In this document: positions 16,598-25,061 of the stretch, piece after piece
Position numbering within the stretch: position 1 is the first letter of the stretch
Layout: every line of letters begins with the position of its first letter
From: Leucobacter luti
Lineage (GTDB): Bacteria > Actinomycetota > Actinomycetes > Actinomycetales > Microbacteriaceae
DNA length: 64,000 nucleotides
Reading direction: 5' to 3'
NCBI RefSeq assembly: GCF_004217175.1
Contig: NZ_SHKI01000006.1
Span: 1 to 64,000 of the forward strand
Made by a program: the position numbers and the translations under genes
Notes under the pieces: model-generated
The model's input: only the letters and a program-made list of their open reading frames with translations
What the model was told of the DNA's origin: nothing
Database searches by the model: none

Positions 16598-17551
16598 ATG
16601 CCGCACGCAATCCGTAAGCTCGCCGGCATGCTCGTCACGCTGGTGATCGCCTCCTTCATCATCTTCGCCGCGATGTACGCGGCACCCGGCGACCCCGTCA
16701 CGTTCCTCATCGGGAACCCGGAGAACATGACCCCGGAGCGGATTGCGAGCGTCCGGGCCCAGTACCACCTCGACCAGCCGCTGCTGGCGCAGTACTGGCA
16801 CTGGGCCTCGGGCGTGCTCACCGGCAACTTCGGTGAGTCGTTCAAATACCACCAGCCGGTTGCCGACATCATGGCGGCCCGCGTCCCCACCACGCTCTCG
16901 CTCGTCGCGTACGCGGCACTGCTGCTCACCGTGTTCGGGATCGGCCTCGGCGTGGTCGCTGCCGTGCGCCGCCGCACCGCGGTCGACTCCCTCATCGTGA
17001 GCGGCACCACGCTCGCCGCGAGCATTCCCTCGTTCGTGCTCGGGATCGCGCTCGTGGCGCTGTTCTCCGTGCAGTTGCGCTGGTTCCCGGTCGCCGGCAT
17101 CGGCGGCGGCGGGTTTGGTGACCGGCTGTTCCACCTCACCCTCCCCGCGCTCACGCTCGCGATCACCGCGCTCGCGATCGTGAGCCGGGTGACCAGGCAG
17201 ACGATGATCGAGCAGTTCACCTCGGAGCACGTCGAGGCGGCCCGGGCCACCGGCCTGCGCGAGCGCTTCATCGTGCGCGACCACGTGCTCCGCAACGCAT
17301 GGGGACCCATCATCACCATGGTCGCGCTCGTGATCGCCTCGATGATCGCCGGCACCGTCGCGGTCGAGACCGTGTTCGGGCTCTCGGGGGTCGGCTCCCT
17401 GCTGGTCGACGCGATCAACACCCACGACTTTCCCGTGGTGCAGGCGGTGCTGCTGTTCATGGTGGTCGCCTACATGGTCGTCACCACGGTGGTCGACCTC
17501 CTCCTCCCCATCCTCGACCCCCGAATCTCCGGGAAGGTGGCCGCACGATGA
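16598..17551 (+). CDS. ABC importer permease, DppB type
   Basis: 317-residue inner-membrane permease. The N-terminal helix and periplasmic loop (LVIASFIIFAAMYAAPGDPVTFLIG...LDQPLLAQYWHWASGVLTGNFGES) are characteristic of the first permease in peptide/nickel systems. The cytoplasmic EAA coupling loop is EHVEAARATGLRERFIVRDHVLRNA. It forms a heterodimer with the next product; the genes overlap by ATGA. Confidence 0.93.
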   Translation: MPHAIRKLAGMLVTLVIASFIIFAAMYAAPGDPVTFLIGNPENMTPERIASVRAQYHLDQPLLAQYWHWASGVLTGNFGESFKYHQPVADIMAARVPTTLSLVAYAALLLTVFGIGLGVVAAVRRRTAVDSLIVSGTTLAASIPSFVLGIALVALFSVQLRWFPVAGIGGGGFGDRLFHLTLPALTLAITALAIVSRVTRQTMIEQFTSEHVEAARATGLRERFIVRDHVLRNAWGPIITMVALVIASMIAGTVAVETVFGLSGVGSLLVDAINTHDFPVVQAVLLFMVVAYMVVTTVVDLLLPILDPRISGKVAAR

Positions 17552-18405
17552 CCGCGATACTCCCGCCACGACTGCGGAAGAAGCCGGCCAAGCCGGCCAC
17601 CCCGTTCAGTTTCTGGCTCTCCGCCGGCTTCCTCGCCCTCGTCGTGATCGTCGCGGTGCTTGCCCCGTGGCTCGCCCCCTACCGGCAGGATGAGATCGAT
17701 TTCACCGCCCTGTGGGGCTCCCCGTCGGCGAGCCACCTGCTCGGCACCGACCAGATGGGGCGCGACCTGCTCTCGCGCGTGATGCTCGGCACCGCCGACA
17801 CCCTCATCGGCCCGGTCATCCTGCTGCTCATCGCGACCGTGCTCGGGATCACGATCGGCATGCTCGCCGCCTGGCGCGGCGGCTGGGTCGATACCCTGCT
17901 CGCGCGCGTCACCGACGTCATGTTCGCGTTCCCCGGCCTCCTGTTCGTGGTGCTCGTGATCTCGGTGTTCGGCAAGGGCGCCGCCACGGCGATCGTGGCC
18001 CTCGCGCTCGCCTACACTCCCGTTATCGCCAAGTTCGTGCGCAGCCTCGCGCTCAGCGAGATATCCAAGGCATACATCGACGCGTACCGCACGCAGGGCA
18101 TGGGCGGCCTCGCGATCTGCGTGCGCGGCGTGGTGCCCAACCTCATGCCGCCGCTCGTCGGCTACCTCGTCGTGCTCTTCGGCGAGGCGCTCATGAGCAT
18201 CGCCACCCTGAGCTTCCTGGGCTTCGGAGCCCAGCCACCGAGCTCCGAGTGGGGCCTTATGGTGCAGGAGGGGCAGGCCGGGATCGTGCAGGGGCACTTC
18301 CTCCCGACGCTCATCCCCGGCGCCGCGATCGCGCTCGTGGTCATCGCCGTGAACGTCGTCGGTGTGCGCGTCGCCGACCGCCTGCTCGCCAGGAAGGAAC
18401 ACTGA
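17548..18405 (+). CDS. ABC importer permease, DppC type
   Basis: 285-residue second permease starting in the ATGA overlap. Features are the cytoplasmic N-terminus, one helix, the conserved HLLGTDQMGRDLLSRVMLG block typical of DppC/NikC, and the EAA-like loop SLALSEISKAYIDAYRTQGMGG with GFGAQPPSSEWGLMVQEG near the end. Its TGA overlaps the ATG of the first ATPase (TGATG). Confidence 0.93.
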   Translation: MTAILPPRLRKKPAKPATPFSFWLSAGFLALVVIVAVLAPWLAPYRQDEIDFTALWGSPSASHLLGTDQMGRDLLSRVMLGTADTLIGPVILLLIATVLGITIGMLAAWRGGWVDTLLARVTDVMFAFPGLLFVVLVISVFGKGAATAIVALALAYTPVIAKFVRSLALSEISKAYIDAYRTQGMGGLAICVRGVVPNLMPPLVGYLVVLFGEALMSIATLSFLGFGAQPPSSEWGLMVQEGQAGIVQGHFLPTLIPGAAIALVVIAVNVVGVRVADRLLARKEH

Positions 18406-19199
18406 TGCTGCTCGATATCTCAGACCTCCACCTCAGCTTCGCGTCGCCGGAGGGCCCGGTTCCAGTGCTGCGGGGCATTAGCCTCGCCGTGGCCCCGGGC
18501 GAGCTCGTCGGCCTGGTCGGCGAGTCCGGCTCGGGCAAGTCGACCACGGTGCGCGCCGCGCTGCGGCTCTACGGCGACGAGGCCACCCTCTCCGGCAGCG
18601 CCGCGATCGACGGCACCGAGATGCTGGGCGCAGACCCCGCGACGCTGCGGCGGGTGCGGGCCACCGACACCGCGCTGATCCAGCAGGATCCGCGCGCGGC
18701 GCTCAACCCCGTGCGCCGCATCGGCGACTCGCTCACCGAACGTCTCGTGCGCGTGCACGGGCGGCCGCAGGCGGAGGCGACCGAGACCGTGCGCGAGCTG
18801 CTCGCGGCCGTGGGGCTCTCGCAGCCGGAGCGCCGCATGCGACAGTACCCGCACGAGCTCTCGGGCGGCATGCTGCAGCGCGTCGTCATCGCGGGCGCGC
18901 TGAGCACGCAGCCGAAGCTCATCCTCGCCGACGAGGCGACGAGCGCGCTCGACGTGACCACGCAGGCCGAGGTGATCGCGATCATCCAGCGCCAAATCCG
19001 CGAGCGCGGGCTCGGCGTGCTGTTCATCACGCACGACCTCCACCTCGCGGCGGCGATCTGCGACCGCGTCCACGTGCTGCAGCGCGGCGAGATCGTCGAG
19101 TCGCTCAGCGGCGCGCGCCTGTTCGAGGACGCCGCCCACGAATACACCAGGTCGCTCATCACGGCGGCGCCCACCATGACCCGGAGGCAGACCCAATGA
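18405..19199 (+). CDS. ABC importer ATPase, DppD/NikD type
   Basis: 264-residue nucleotide-binding subunit on the cytoplasmic face. Walker A is GESGSGKST, Q-loop region IQQDPRAALNPV, signature LSGGMLQR, Walker B LILADEATSALD, H-loop FITHDLH. It is shorter than most DppD proteins and lacks their C-terminal cysteine-rich extension; the size is closer to NikD. Translation is coupled to both neighbours by overlapping codons. Confidence 0.93.
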   Translation: MLLDISDLHLSFASPEGPVPVLRGISLAVAPGELVGLVGESGSGKSTTVRAALRLYGDEATLSGSAAIDGTEMLGADPATLRRVRATDTALIQQDPRAALNPVRRIGDSLTERLVRVHGRPQAEATETVRELLAAVGLSQPERRMRQYPHELSGGMLQRVVIAGALSTQPKLILADEATSALDVTTQAEVIAIIQRQIRERGLGVLFITHDLHLAAAICDRVHVLQRGEIVESLSGARLFEDAAHEYTRSLITAAPTMTRRQTQ

Positions 19200-20041
19200 C
19201 GCTCGTGCAGGCAGACCAGCTTCACCGCGTGTTCCGCATGGGCCGCGGCGCGAGCGACGTGACCGCGGTCAACCGGGTGTCGTTCGCGATCGAGCGTGGC
19301 GAATCGGTGGGGCTCGTCGGTGAGTCGGGCTCCGGAAAATCGACCATCGCGCGGATCCTCGTCGGTCTGGAGCGGCCCGACGCCGGCGCCCTCACGGTCG
19401 GCGGTGTCGATCAGCTCGCCAAGCCGCGCGGCCGCGCCGCTCGTCTGGCCCGCGCGCGGGCCGTGCAGATGGTGTTTCAGGACCCGAACGGCTCGCTCGA
19501 CCGCCGCCTCAGCGTGGCGGAGACGCTCGGGCGGGCGATGCGGCTCCACGGCGTCGCGGCGTCGGCCGAGGACGCCCGCGCGCGCACCCTCGCGCTGCTC
19601 GACCGGGTGGGGCTCACCGAGCGGCACGCCGCCGCCAAGCCACACGAGCTCTCGGGGGGCCAACGCCAGCGCGTGGCGATTGCGCGCGCGCTCGCGGTTG
19701 AGCCGGAGCTGCTGGTGCTCGACGAGGCGGTCTCGGCGCTTGACGTGTCAGTGCAGGCGCAGGTGCTCGACCTGCTGTCGGAGATCCGCCGCGACACCGG
19801 CGTCGGCTACCTGTTCGTGAGCCACGACCTCGCGGTGGTCGAGGAGGTGTGCGAGCGGGTGCTCGTGCTGTACCGGGGCACCGTGGTGGAGGAGGGGCCC
19901 ACCGCGCAGGTGCTTGGCCAGCCGCAGCACGCCTACACGCAGCTGCTCATCTCGTCGACGCCCGGCCCCGGCTGGGACCCGGAGCGGGTGGTGCGCGACC
20001 GGATCACGTTTACGCAGGCGATCGCCCTCGACGCGCTGTAG
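19196..20041 (+). CDS. ABC importer ATPase, DppF/NikE type
   Basis: 281-residue second ATPase, last gene of the operon, starting in an ATGA overlap. Walker A GESGSGKST, QMVFQDPNGSLDRR, signature LSGGQRQR, Walker B LLVLDEAVSALDVSVQAQ and FVSHDLAVVEEVCERVLVLYRG are intact. With its partner it powers the importer made by the two upstream permeases. The stop is only 9 nt from the stop of the converging LysR gene, leaving no room for a conventional terminator. Confidence 0.93.
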   Translation: MTLVQADQLHRVFRMGRGASDVTAVNRVSFAIERGESVGLVGESGSGKSTIARILVGLERPDAGALTVGGVDQLAKPRGRAARLARARAVQMVFQDPNGSLDRRLSVAETLGRAMRLHGVAASAEDARARTLALLDRVGLTERHAAAKPHELSGGQRQRVAIARALAVEPELLVLDEAVSALDVSVQAQVLDLLSEIRRDTGVGYLFVSHDLAVVEEVCERVLVLYRGTVVEEGPTAQVLGQPQHAYTQLLISSTPGPGWDPERVVRDRITFTQAIALDAL

Positions 20042-20050
20042 CCCGGGCGA

Positions 20051-20935
20051 CTAGCCGAGCGCGGCGGCCGCCTCCTCCGCGACGATCCGCGAGAGCGCGT
20101 CGAGCACGGGGGAGCGCAGCTTCCAGCGCTGCCAGTAGAGCGGCAGCTCGATCGCCGAGCTGGGCGCGAGATCGATCATGCGCCCGGCCGCAACCGGCTC
20201 GGTGCACTGTCGCACCGGGAGCATGCCCCACCCCATCCCCAGCTCGACGGCGTGCGCGAACTCGGCGGACGACGGAATGAAGTGGCGCGGTGGGCGCACC
20301 TCGGCGCGCGTGATCTTGCGCAGGAAGCGCTGCTGGAACGCGTCGTGCCGGTCGAAATCCACGGACGGTGCGCGCCGCAGCGCGTCGGCGGTGAGCCCCT
20401 CGGGGAAGTGTTCGGCGACGAACTCGGGGCTCGCGACCGCGTGGTAGCGGTCGGTGCCGATGCGCGTCGAGGTGCAGCCCGGCACCGGATCGCTGGTGGA
20501 GGTGAGCGCCGCCATGACCGCGCCCCGCCGCAGCTTCTCCGTGGAGATCGTCTCGTCGGCGCGGAGCACCTCGAAGCGGGCGCCCGTCTCGCGGGCCGCC
20601 CGGGCGAGGGCCGGCACGAACCAGGTGGCGAGCGAGTCGGCGTTCACCACGATCGGGACGAGGGATCCGGCCTCTGGCGCCGTCCCCAGCTCGGCGCCCA
20701 CGTCGTCGGTGATGCGCGCGATCTGGCGCGCCGCCCGGAGCACCGCCGCGCCCGCCTCGGTCACGGCGAGCGGGCGGCTGCGCTGCACCAGTACGGAGCC
20801 GACGCGTTCCTCGAGCGCGCGCACCCGCTGGCTCACCGCCGAGGGGGTCACGTGCAGGCGCCGGGCCGCGCCCTCGAAGCTGCCCTCGTCGATCACGGCA
20901 GTGAACGTGGCGAGGTGCTCGACCGGCAGCTCCAT
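20051..20935 (-). CDS. lysG: LysR-family regulator of the LysG/ArgP type
   Basis: 294 residues from ATG 20935, fixed by GGAGG 6 nt upstream. N-terminal winged HTH: LATFTAVIDEGSFEGAARRLHVTPSAVSQRVRALEERVGSVLVQRSR, then a type 2 periplasmic-binding-like sensor domain. The VTPSAVSQRVRALE recognition helix and the divergent lysE-type gene are diagnostic of LysG/ArgP, which activates the amino-acid exporter when lysine or arginine accumulates. The opposite start codon lies 96 nt away. Confidence 0.9.
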   Translation of the reverse strand: MELPVEHLATFTAVIDEGSFEGAARRLHVTPSAVSQRVRALEERVGSVLVQRSRPLAVTEAGAAVLRAARQIARITDDVGAELGTAPEAGSLVPIVVNADSLATWFVPALARAARETGARFEVLRADETISTEKLRRGAVMAALTSTSDPVPGCTSTRIGTDRYHAVASPEFVAEHFPEGLTADALRRAPSVDFDRHDAFQQRFLRKITRAEVRPPRHFIPSSAEFAHAVELGMGWGMLPVRQCTEPVAAGRMIDLAPSSAIELPLYWQRWKLRSPVLDALSRIVAEEAAAALG

Positions 20936-20947
20936 GGCGCGCCTCCA

Positions 20948-21024
20948 AATGAAGAATTTCTTATGTTGCATGAAAATATACAGGCACGCTCAACTTGGAT
21001 CGGGCGCTGTCCACCCCGTAGCGT
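20948..21024. promoter_or_regulatory. lysG/lysE divergent promoter and likely operator
   Basis: The spacer holds an AT-rich patch with the small inverted repeat AAGAA-T-TTCTT at 20952-20962 in a generally GC-rich background, a sensible LysR-type site. For lysE, TTGGAT (20995-21000) and TAGCGT (21019-21024) are spaced by 18 nt; TAGCGT ends 7 nt before the ATG at 21032, implying a leaderless lysE mRNA. Confidence 0.6.
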
Positions 21025-21031
21025 CAGCTGC

Positions 21032-21646
21032 ATGATCGTTCCCCTTCTCGTCGGCGTCGGCAGCGGCCTGTCCCTCATCGTGGCAATCGGCGCGCAGAAC
21101 GCGTTCGTGCTGCGCCAGGGGATCCGGCGCGAGCACGTGCTCCCCGTCGTGCTCATCTGCGGCCTCGCCGACGCCGTGCTCGAGACGCTCGGAGTGGCCG
21201 GCATCGGCTTTCTCATCGAGCGCGCCCCGCTGGTGCTCGAGATCGTGCGCTGGGGCGGCGTGGCCTTCCTGCTCTGGTACGCGTGGTCGGCCGCGCGGCG
21301 CGCGATGAAACCCGCCGTGCTCGTCGCCGCGGGGGAGGGGGCCGGCTCGCTCAAGCGCACCGTGCTCGCCTGCCTCGCGATCACCCTGCTCAACCCGCAC
21401 GTGTACCTCGACACGGTGGTGCTCATGGGGTCGATCGGCAACGCGCAGGGCGACCCGGGGCGGTGGTGGTTCGCCGCAGGCGGCGCGCTCGCGAGCCTCG
21501 CCTGGTTCTTCCTCCTCGGCTACGGGGCGCGGGCGCTCACCCGGTTCTTCGCGACGCCGCGCTCGTGGCAGATCCTCGACGGGGTGGTCGCGGTCGTGAT
21601 GCTCGTGATCGCCGCCCGCCTCGTCTTCGGCGGGGTCGGGGTCTAG
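21032..21646 (+). CDS. lysE: LysE/ArgO-family basic amino-acid exporter
   Basis: 204-residue membrane protein with about five to six hydrophobic helices. The N-terminal block GLSLIVAIGAQNAFVLRQGI and the LLNPHVYLDTVVLMGSI segment are the two conserved LysE/ArgO signatures. It exports L-lysine and/or L-arginine by proton-coupled transport, protecting against accumulation from peptide uptake; it lies next to a peptide-type ABC importer, which makes functional sense. Confidence 0.93.
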   Translation: MIVPLLVGVGSGLSLIVAIGAQNAFVLRQGIRREHVLPVVLICGLADAVLETLGVAGIGFLIERAPLVLEIVRWGGVAFLLWYAWSAARRAMKPAVLVAAGEGAGSLKRTVLACLAITLLNPHVYLDTVVLMGSIGNAQGDPGRWWFAAGGALASLAWFFLLGYGARALTRFFATPRSWQILDGVVAVVMLVIAARLVFGGVGV

Positions 21647-21686
21647 CGCGCGGGGCGCGCGGGGGCCCGTGCCGCTGGTCCCGTGC

Positions 21687-21736
21687 CGTGCCCGCCGTGC
21701 TCGCTGTGCTCGCTGTGCCCGCTGTGCCCGCTGCGC
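21687..21736. repeat. Short tandem repeat, 9-bp units
   Basis: About five imperfect copies of a nonamer (CGCTGTGCY and variants) lie in the gap between lysE and the lactonase-fold gene. No coding function is assigned. Confidence 0.6.
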
Positions 21737-21742
21737 TACAGT
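21737..21742 (+). promoter_or_regulatory. -10 box TACAGT for the lactonase gene
   Basis: TACAGT ends 6 nt before the GTG at 21749, and no Shine-Dalgarno is visible, consistent with leaderless initiation. Confidence 0.5.
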
Positions 21743-21748
21743 TGCGGC

Positions 21749-22861
21749 GTGCGCGCGCTGATCGGCTCCTACTCAGTCCCCTCGCCCTGGGCCGGAGCGC
21801 CCGGGGCGCACGGTGACGGCATCGTCGGGGTCGATACGGGTGCCGGAGCGGCGAGTGCTGAATCGGCGAGCCTTGGCCCGGCCCCGACCCCGGCCCTGGA
21901 CGCGGCGGCGGCCGGGGGCTGGCGCGCGGCGGAACGCAACCCGTCCGTTCTCGCGCTCGCCGCAGACGGCGCGGTGTGGGCGGTCACCGAGCCGGAGCGC
22001 GGCGGCGAGGTGCTCCGCTACGCCGCGGGCCACGGCGGATGGCCGGCGCAGGCGCCGCCGGCCCGCGTGGCCACCGGAAGCGACGCCCCGTGCCACCTCG
22101 CGCTCGCCCCGGGCCTCGCCCTCGTGAGCCACTACTACGGTGGTGCGGTCGCGGCGATCGCGTGCGACGCCGCCGGGGTGCCCGTGCGGCTCGCCGCGAC
22201 GATCACGCTCCCCGAGCGCGGGGCCGGCTGGGACCGCTCCCGCCGACGCTCCCGCCCGCACGCGGTGCTCGTGCTGCCGGACGGTGCGCACTTTCTCGTC
22301 GCGGACTGCGGCCGCGATCTGCTCGCGCTCTTCCGGTGGGACCGCGAGTTGGCCGCCGCCGAGCTGCGCGCCGCGCTGCCGCTCGCGCCGGGGACCGGGC
22401 CGCGCCACCTCGCCCGGCACCCGGCCTCGGGCGCGGTGCTCGTGAGTAACCAGGGCAGCGGCGGGGTCACGGTGGTCGAGGTGAGCCCCGGGCCAGGCGG
22501 GGCGCCGGCCGGGCTGCGCGTGCGGCAGACCGTCGCGGGGGCCGGGCTGGGGCGGGAGCGCCCCGTGCCGTCCGAGATCGCGGTGCACCCGGGCGGCGCG
22601 GCGGCGGTGCTCGCAAACCGGAGCGACAACTCGCTCACGGTGTACGCGGTCTCGGCGAGCGGGGAGCTGACCGAGCGCGCCACGGTCGACTCCCGCGGCG
22701 AGAATCCGCGCCACTTCGCATTCTCCCCGGACGGTACCGCGCTGTGGGTCGCGCACCAGGACTCCGACGAGGTCACCGCGTTTGGCTGGGTCGGCGGGCT
22801 CCCGGTCGACCCGATCCGGATCCCGGTGGCCACCCCGACCGCGGTGCTCTTCGTCGCCTGA
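21749..22861 (+). CDS. Lactonase-family seven-bladed beta-propeller protein
   Basis: 370 residues, soluble, no signal peptide. The sequence has the repeating blade pattern of the 6-phosphogluconolactonase/YbhE (Pgl) family: SRPHAVLVLPDGAHFLVADCGRDLLALFRWD, GTGPRHLARHPASGAVLVSNQGSGGVTVVEV, PSEIAVHPGGAAAVLANRSDNSLTVYAV, and GENPRHFAFSPDGTALWVAHQDSDEVTAF. Family members hydrolyse sugar lactones such as 6-phosphogluconolactone, but many homologues are uncharacterised. An Ala/Gly-rich insertion occurs near residues 30-60. The start GTG is chosen from the leaderless promoter layout. Confidence 0.8.
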   Translation: MRALIGSYSVPSPWAGAPGAHGDGIVGVDTGAGAASAESASLGPAPTPALDAAAAGGWRAAERNPSVLALAADGAVWAVTEPERGGEVLRYAAGHGGWPAQAPPARVATGSDAPCHLALAPGLALVSHYYGGAVAAIACDAAGVPVRLAATITLPERGAGWDRSRRRSRPHAVLVLPDGAHFLVADCGRDLLALFRWDRELAAAELRAALPLAPGTGPRHLARHPASGAVLVSNQGSGGVTVVEVSPGPGGAPAGLRVRQTVAGAGLGRERPVPSEIAVHPGGAAAVLANRSDNSLTVYAVSASGELTERATVDSRGENPRHFAFSPDGTALWVAHQDSDEVTAFGWVGGLPVDPIRIPVATPTAVLFVA

Positions 22862-22906
22862 CGGCCGCGCGCGGAACCCCGCCCGCTGGCACTGCGCTCG
22901 CCGGCG

Positions 22907-23656
22907 CTAGCCCTGCGGTGGCGGGACCAACCGGTAGAGCACCTCCGGCCGGCCGCGCTTCCCGTAGCGGTGCGCGAGGTCGATCGCGCCGACCTCGACC
23001 AGGTGGTCGAGGTAGCGCCGGGCGGTCGGCACCGAGATCGCGCACTGCACCGCGAGCGCGGCGACGGTGGTGGGGGTGACCGGGTCGAGCGCCGCGAGCA
23101 CCCGGTCGAGGGTGACGCTCGAGATTCCCTTGGGGAGCGGTGCGGCGGTGGCAGGCGTGCCGGGCATGCCGGGCGCCGCGGGGAGTGCGATCCGGCCGGT
23201 GGACAGCAGCCGGTCGATCTCGCCCTGGCCGAGTGGCAGATCGCGGGCGCTCGCGTCCCCGCCGCGCGCGCGGTGCTCGGCGCGATACGCCGCGAGCCGG
23301 GCGTGCAGCGCGTCGGCGGTAAAGGGCTTCACGAGGTAGCCGACCACCTGCCCGGCGAGCGCCTGACGCACGGTGACCCGATCCTGCGAGGAACTGATCA
23401 CGAGCACGTCCGGTGAGTGCGCTCCGAGCGTGCGCAGCCGGTTCAGCACCTCGACGCCGCTGATGTCTGGCAGGCGCATATCGAGCAGCACCAGGTCGAT
23501 CCCGCCGTGCAGCCCGTGCGCCACGGCGGCGCGCCCGGTGCCCACCGCCGCGACGAGCGTGAAGCCCGCGGCGTCGCCCACAAACCGCGCGTGCAGGGCG
23601 CGCGCACCCGCGTCGTCGTCAACCACGAGCACGCGGATCTCCCGCCCCGCGGTCAC
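22907..23656 (-). CDS. CitB/DcuR-type response regulator
   Basis: 249 residues. Receiver domain with acidic pocket VVDDD (13-15), phospho-acceptor D59 in LVLLDMRLPD and K110 in YLVKPF; a C-terminal helix-turn-helix (TPTTVAALAVQCAISVPTARRYLDHLVEVGAIDLAHRYGKRGRPEVLYRL) of the CitB/DcuR kind. It starts at a GTG that overlaps the sensor kinase stop (GTGA). Together they probably activate the divergent tctCBA transporter when its substrate is present. Confidence 0.92.
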   Translation of the reverse strand: MTAGREIRVLVVDDDAGARALHARFVGDAAGFTLVAAVGTGRAAVAHGLHGGIDLVLLDMRLPDISGVEVLNRLRTLGAHSPDVLVISSSQDRVTVRQALAGQVVGYLVKPFTADALHARLAAYRAEHRARGGDASARDLPLGQGEIDRLLSTGRIALPAAPGMPGTPATAAPLPKGISSVTLDRVLAALDPVTPTTVAALAVQCAISVPTARRYLDHLVEVGAIDLAHRYGKRGRPEVLYRLVPPPQG

Positions 23657-24891
23657 GCGCGCACCGCCATGTCGAAGCGGAACCGGGCGCCGCCGAGGTC
23701 TGCGCGGCCGAGCTCCACGCTGCCGCCGCGCGCCGCGACCGCGCGCCGCACGATGTCGAGGCCGATCCCGCGCCCCAGCCCCGAGGGGTCGCGCTTCGTG
23801 GAGACCCCGCGCGCGAACACCCGGTCCGCCTCTCCCGCGGCCACCCCGGTCCCGTTGTCTGCCACCTCGCCGACGAACACGCCGTCGCGCTCACCGAGCG
23901 CGCAGCGCACGATCGTGGCCCCGGCCTCGCCGGCGTTGCGGCACAGGTTTGCGAGCACGAGCGTCACCTCCTCGTCGACCTCCGACTCAACGAACACCTC
24001 GGCGTCGAGCCGCGCGCCGTGCGCGCCGAGCTCCGCCCGCAGCACGTCGAGCGTGGCCCGCAGCAGCGGCTGGTCGCTGAGCGCCGCGTCGGCGCCGCCC
24101 GTGGTGACGGGGGTCACCCCCGCGATGTACGAGAGCGCCTGCTCCGCGTCGCCGTGCGAGATCAAGCCGTGGATCACGTGGAGCCGAGTGGTGAACTCGT
24201 GCGACTGCTCCTGCAGCGCGGCGGACGAGCGGCGCAGCTCGGCCGTGTCGCGCGCCGCCTCGTCGAGCCGGCGGAACCGGCGCTCCAGCAGCGCCGCGAT
24301 GATCGAGCTGCCGAGCGTGCCGACGACGAGCGCGCCGATCACCCACGGGAGCAGCCGGCTGACCGCCTGCGCCGAGTCCGCGGCGATCCGGCTCTCGAGG
24401 ATCCCCACCGACAGCACCCCGATCACCTCCCCGGCGTCGTCGCGCACGGGCACCTTCGCGCGCAGCGTCATCCCGATCGTGCCGGTCTCCGTGCCCAGGT
24501 AGGTGTTGCCCGCGAGCACCGAGGAGTTGTCCGTCGAGAGCGGCCGGCCGCGCTCGGCCGGGGTCGGGTGCGTCACGCGGATCCCCTCCTCGTCGGAGAT
24601 CACCACGTAGTCCACGCCGGCCGCGCGCTCCACCACCGTGGTGAGCGGCTGGAGCTCCGCCATCGCGGCGGGGAAATCCTCGTGCGCCACGGCGAGCACG
24701 TCGCGCACCTGCGCGAGCTCGGCGAGGCTCAGCGCCACGTCGGTGACGCGCTCGCCCGTCGCGTCGCGGATGCTCCGCTCCTGCACGGCGAACGCGATGC
24801 TCGCCGTGACGGCGACCGCCGCGAAGACGATGACGGTCGGGAGGAACAGCATCGCGAGCCGCACGCCGGCCGGCGTCAATACTCGCTTCAT
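23653..24891 (-). CDS. CitA/DcuS-type sensor histidine kinase
   Basis: 412-residue membrane sensor. A first transmembrane helix (about 10-35), an extracytoplasmic sensing domain up to ~178 with the CitA/DcuS-like DYVVISDEEGIRVTHPTPAERG stretch, a second helix (~182-203), then an SpoB-type dimerisation domain with phospho-histidine H231 in QSHEFTTRLHVIHGLI, and an HATPase domain (NLCRNAGEAG, VADNGTGV, GLGRGIGLDIVRR). GAGGAGG precedes the ATG. CitA-like kinases sense citrate or C4-dicarboxylates directly, matching the tricarboxylate transporter encoded on the other side of the 170-bp spacer. Confidence 0.93.
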   Translation of the reverse strand: MKRVLTPAGVRLAMLFLPTVIVFAAVAVTASIAFAVQERSIRDATGERVTDVALSLAELAQVRDVLAVAHEDFPAAMAELQPLTTVVERAAGVDYVVISDEEGIRVTHPTPAERGRPLSTDNSSVLAGNTYLGTETGTIGMTLRAKVPVRDDAGEVIGVLSVGILESRIAADSAQAVSRLLPWVIGALVVGTLGSSIIAALLERRFRRLDEAARDTAELRRSSAALQEQSHEFTTRLHVIHGLISHGDAEQALSYIAGVTPVTTGGADAALSDQPLLRATLDVLRAELGAHGARLDAEVFVESEVDEEVTLVLANLCRNAGEAGATIVRCALGERDGVFVGEVADNGTGVAAGEADRVFARGVSTKRDPSGLGRGIGLDIVRRAVAARGGSVELGRADLGGARFRFDMAVRA

Positions 24892-25061
24892 TCAGCAACC
24901 TCCTCGTCGCCGACACAGTCTAGACCGCGCTGGGCGGGCGGGTGCGCAGCCCCGTGAGCATCTATGAGCACAAAGCCGGATCGCGGCGAGAACGGCGCGA
25001 AAAGCTGGGAGCGTGTGGGCACACCGCGGCGCACGTGCGCCCTCACAAAGGAGTGATTGCA

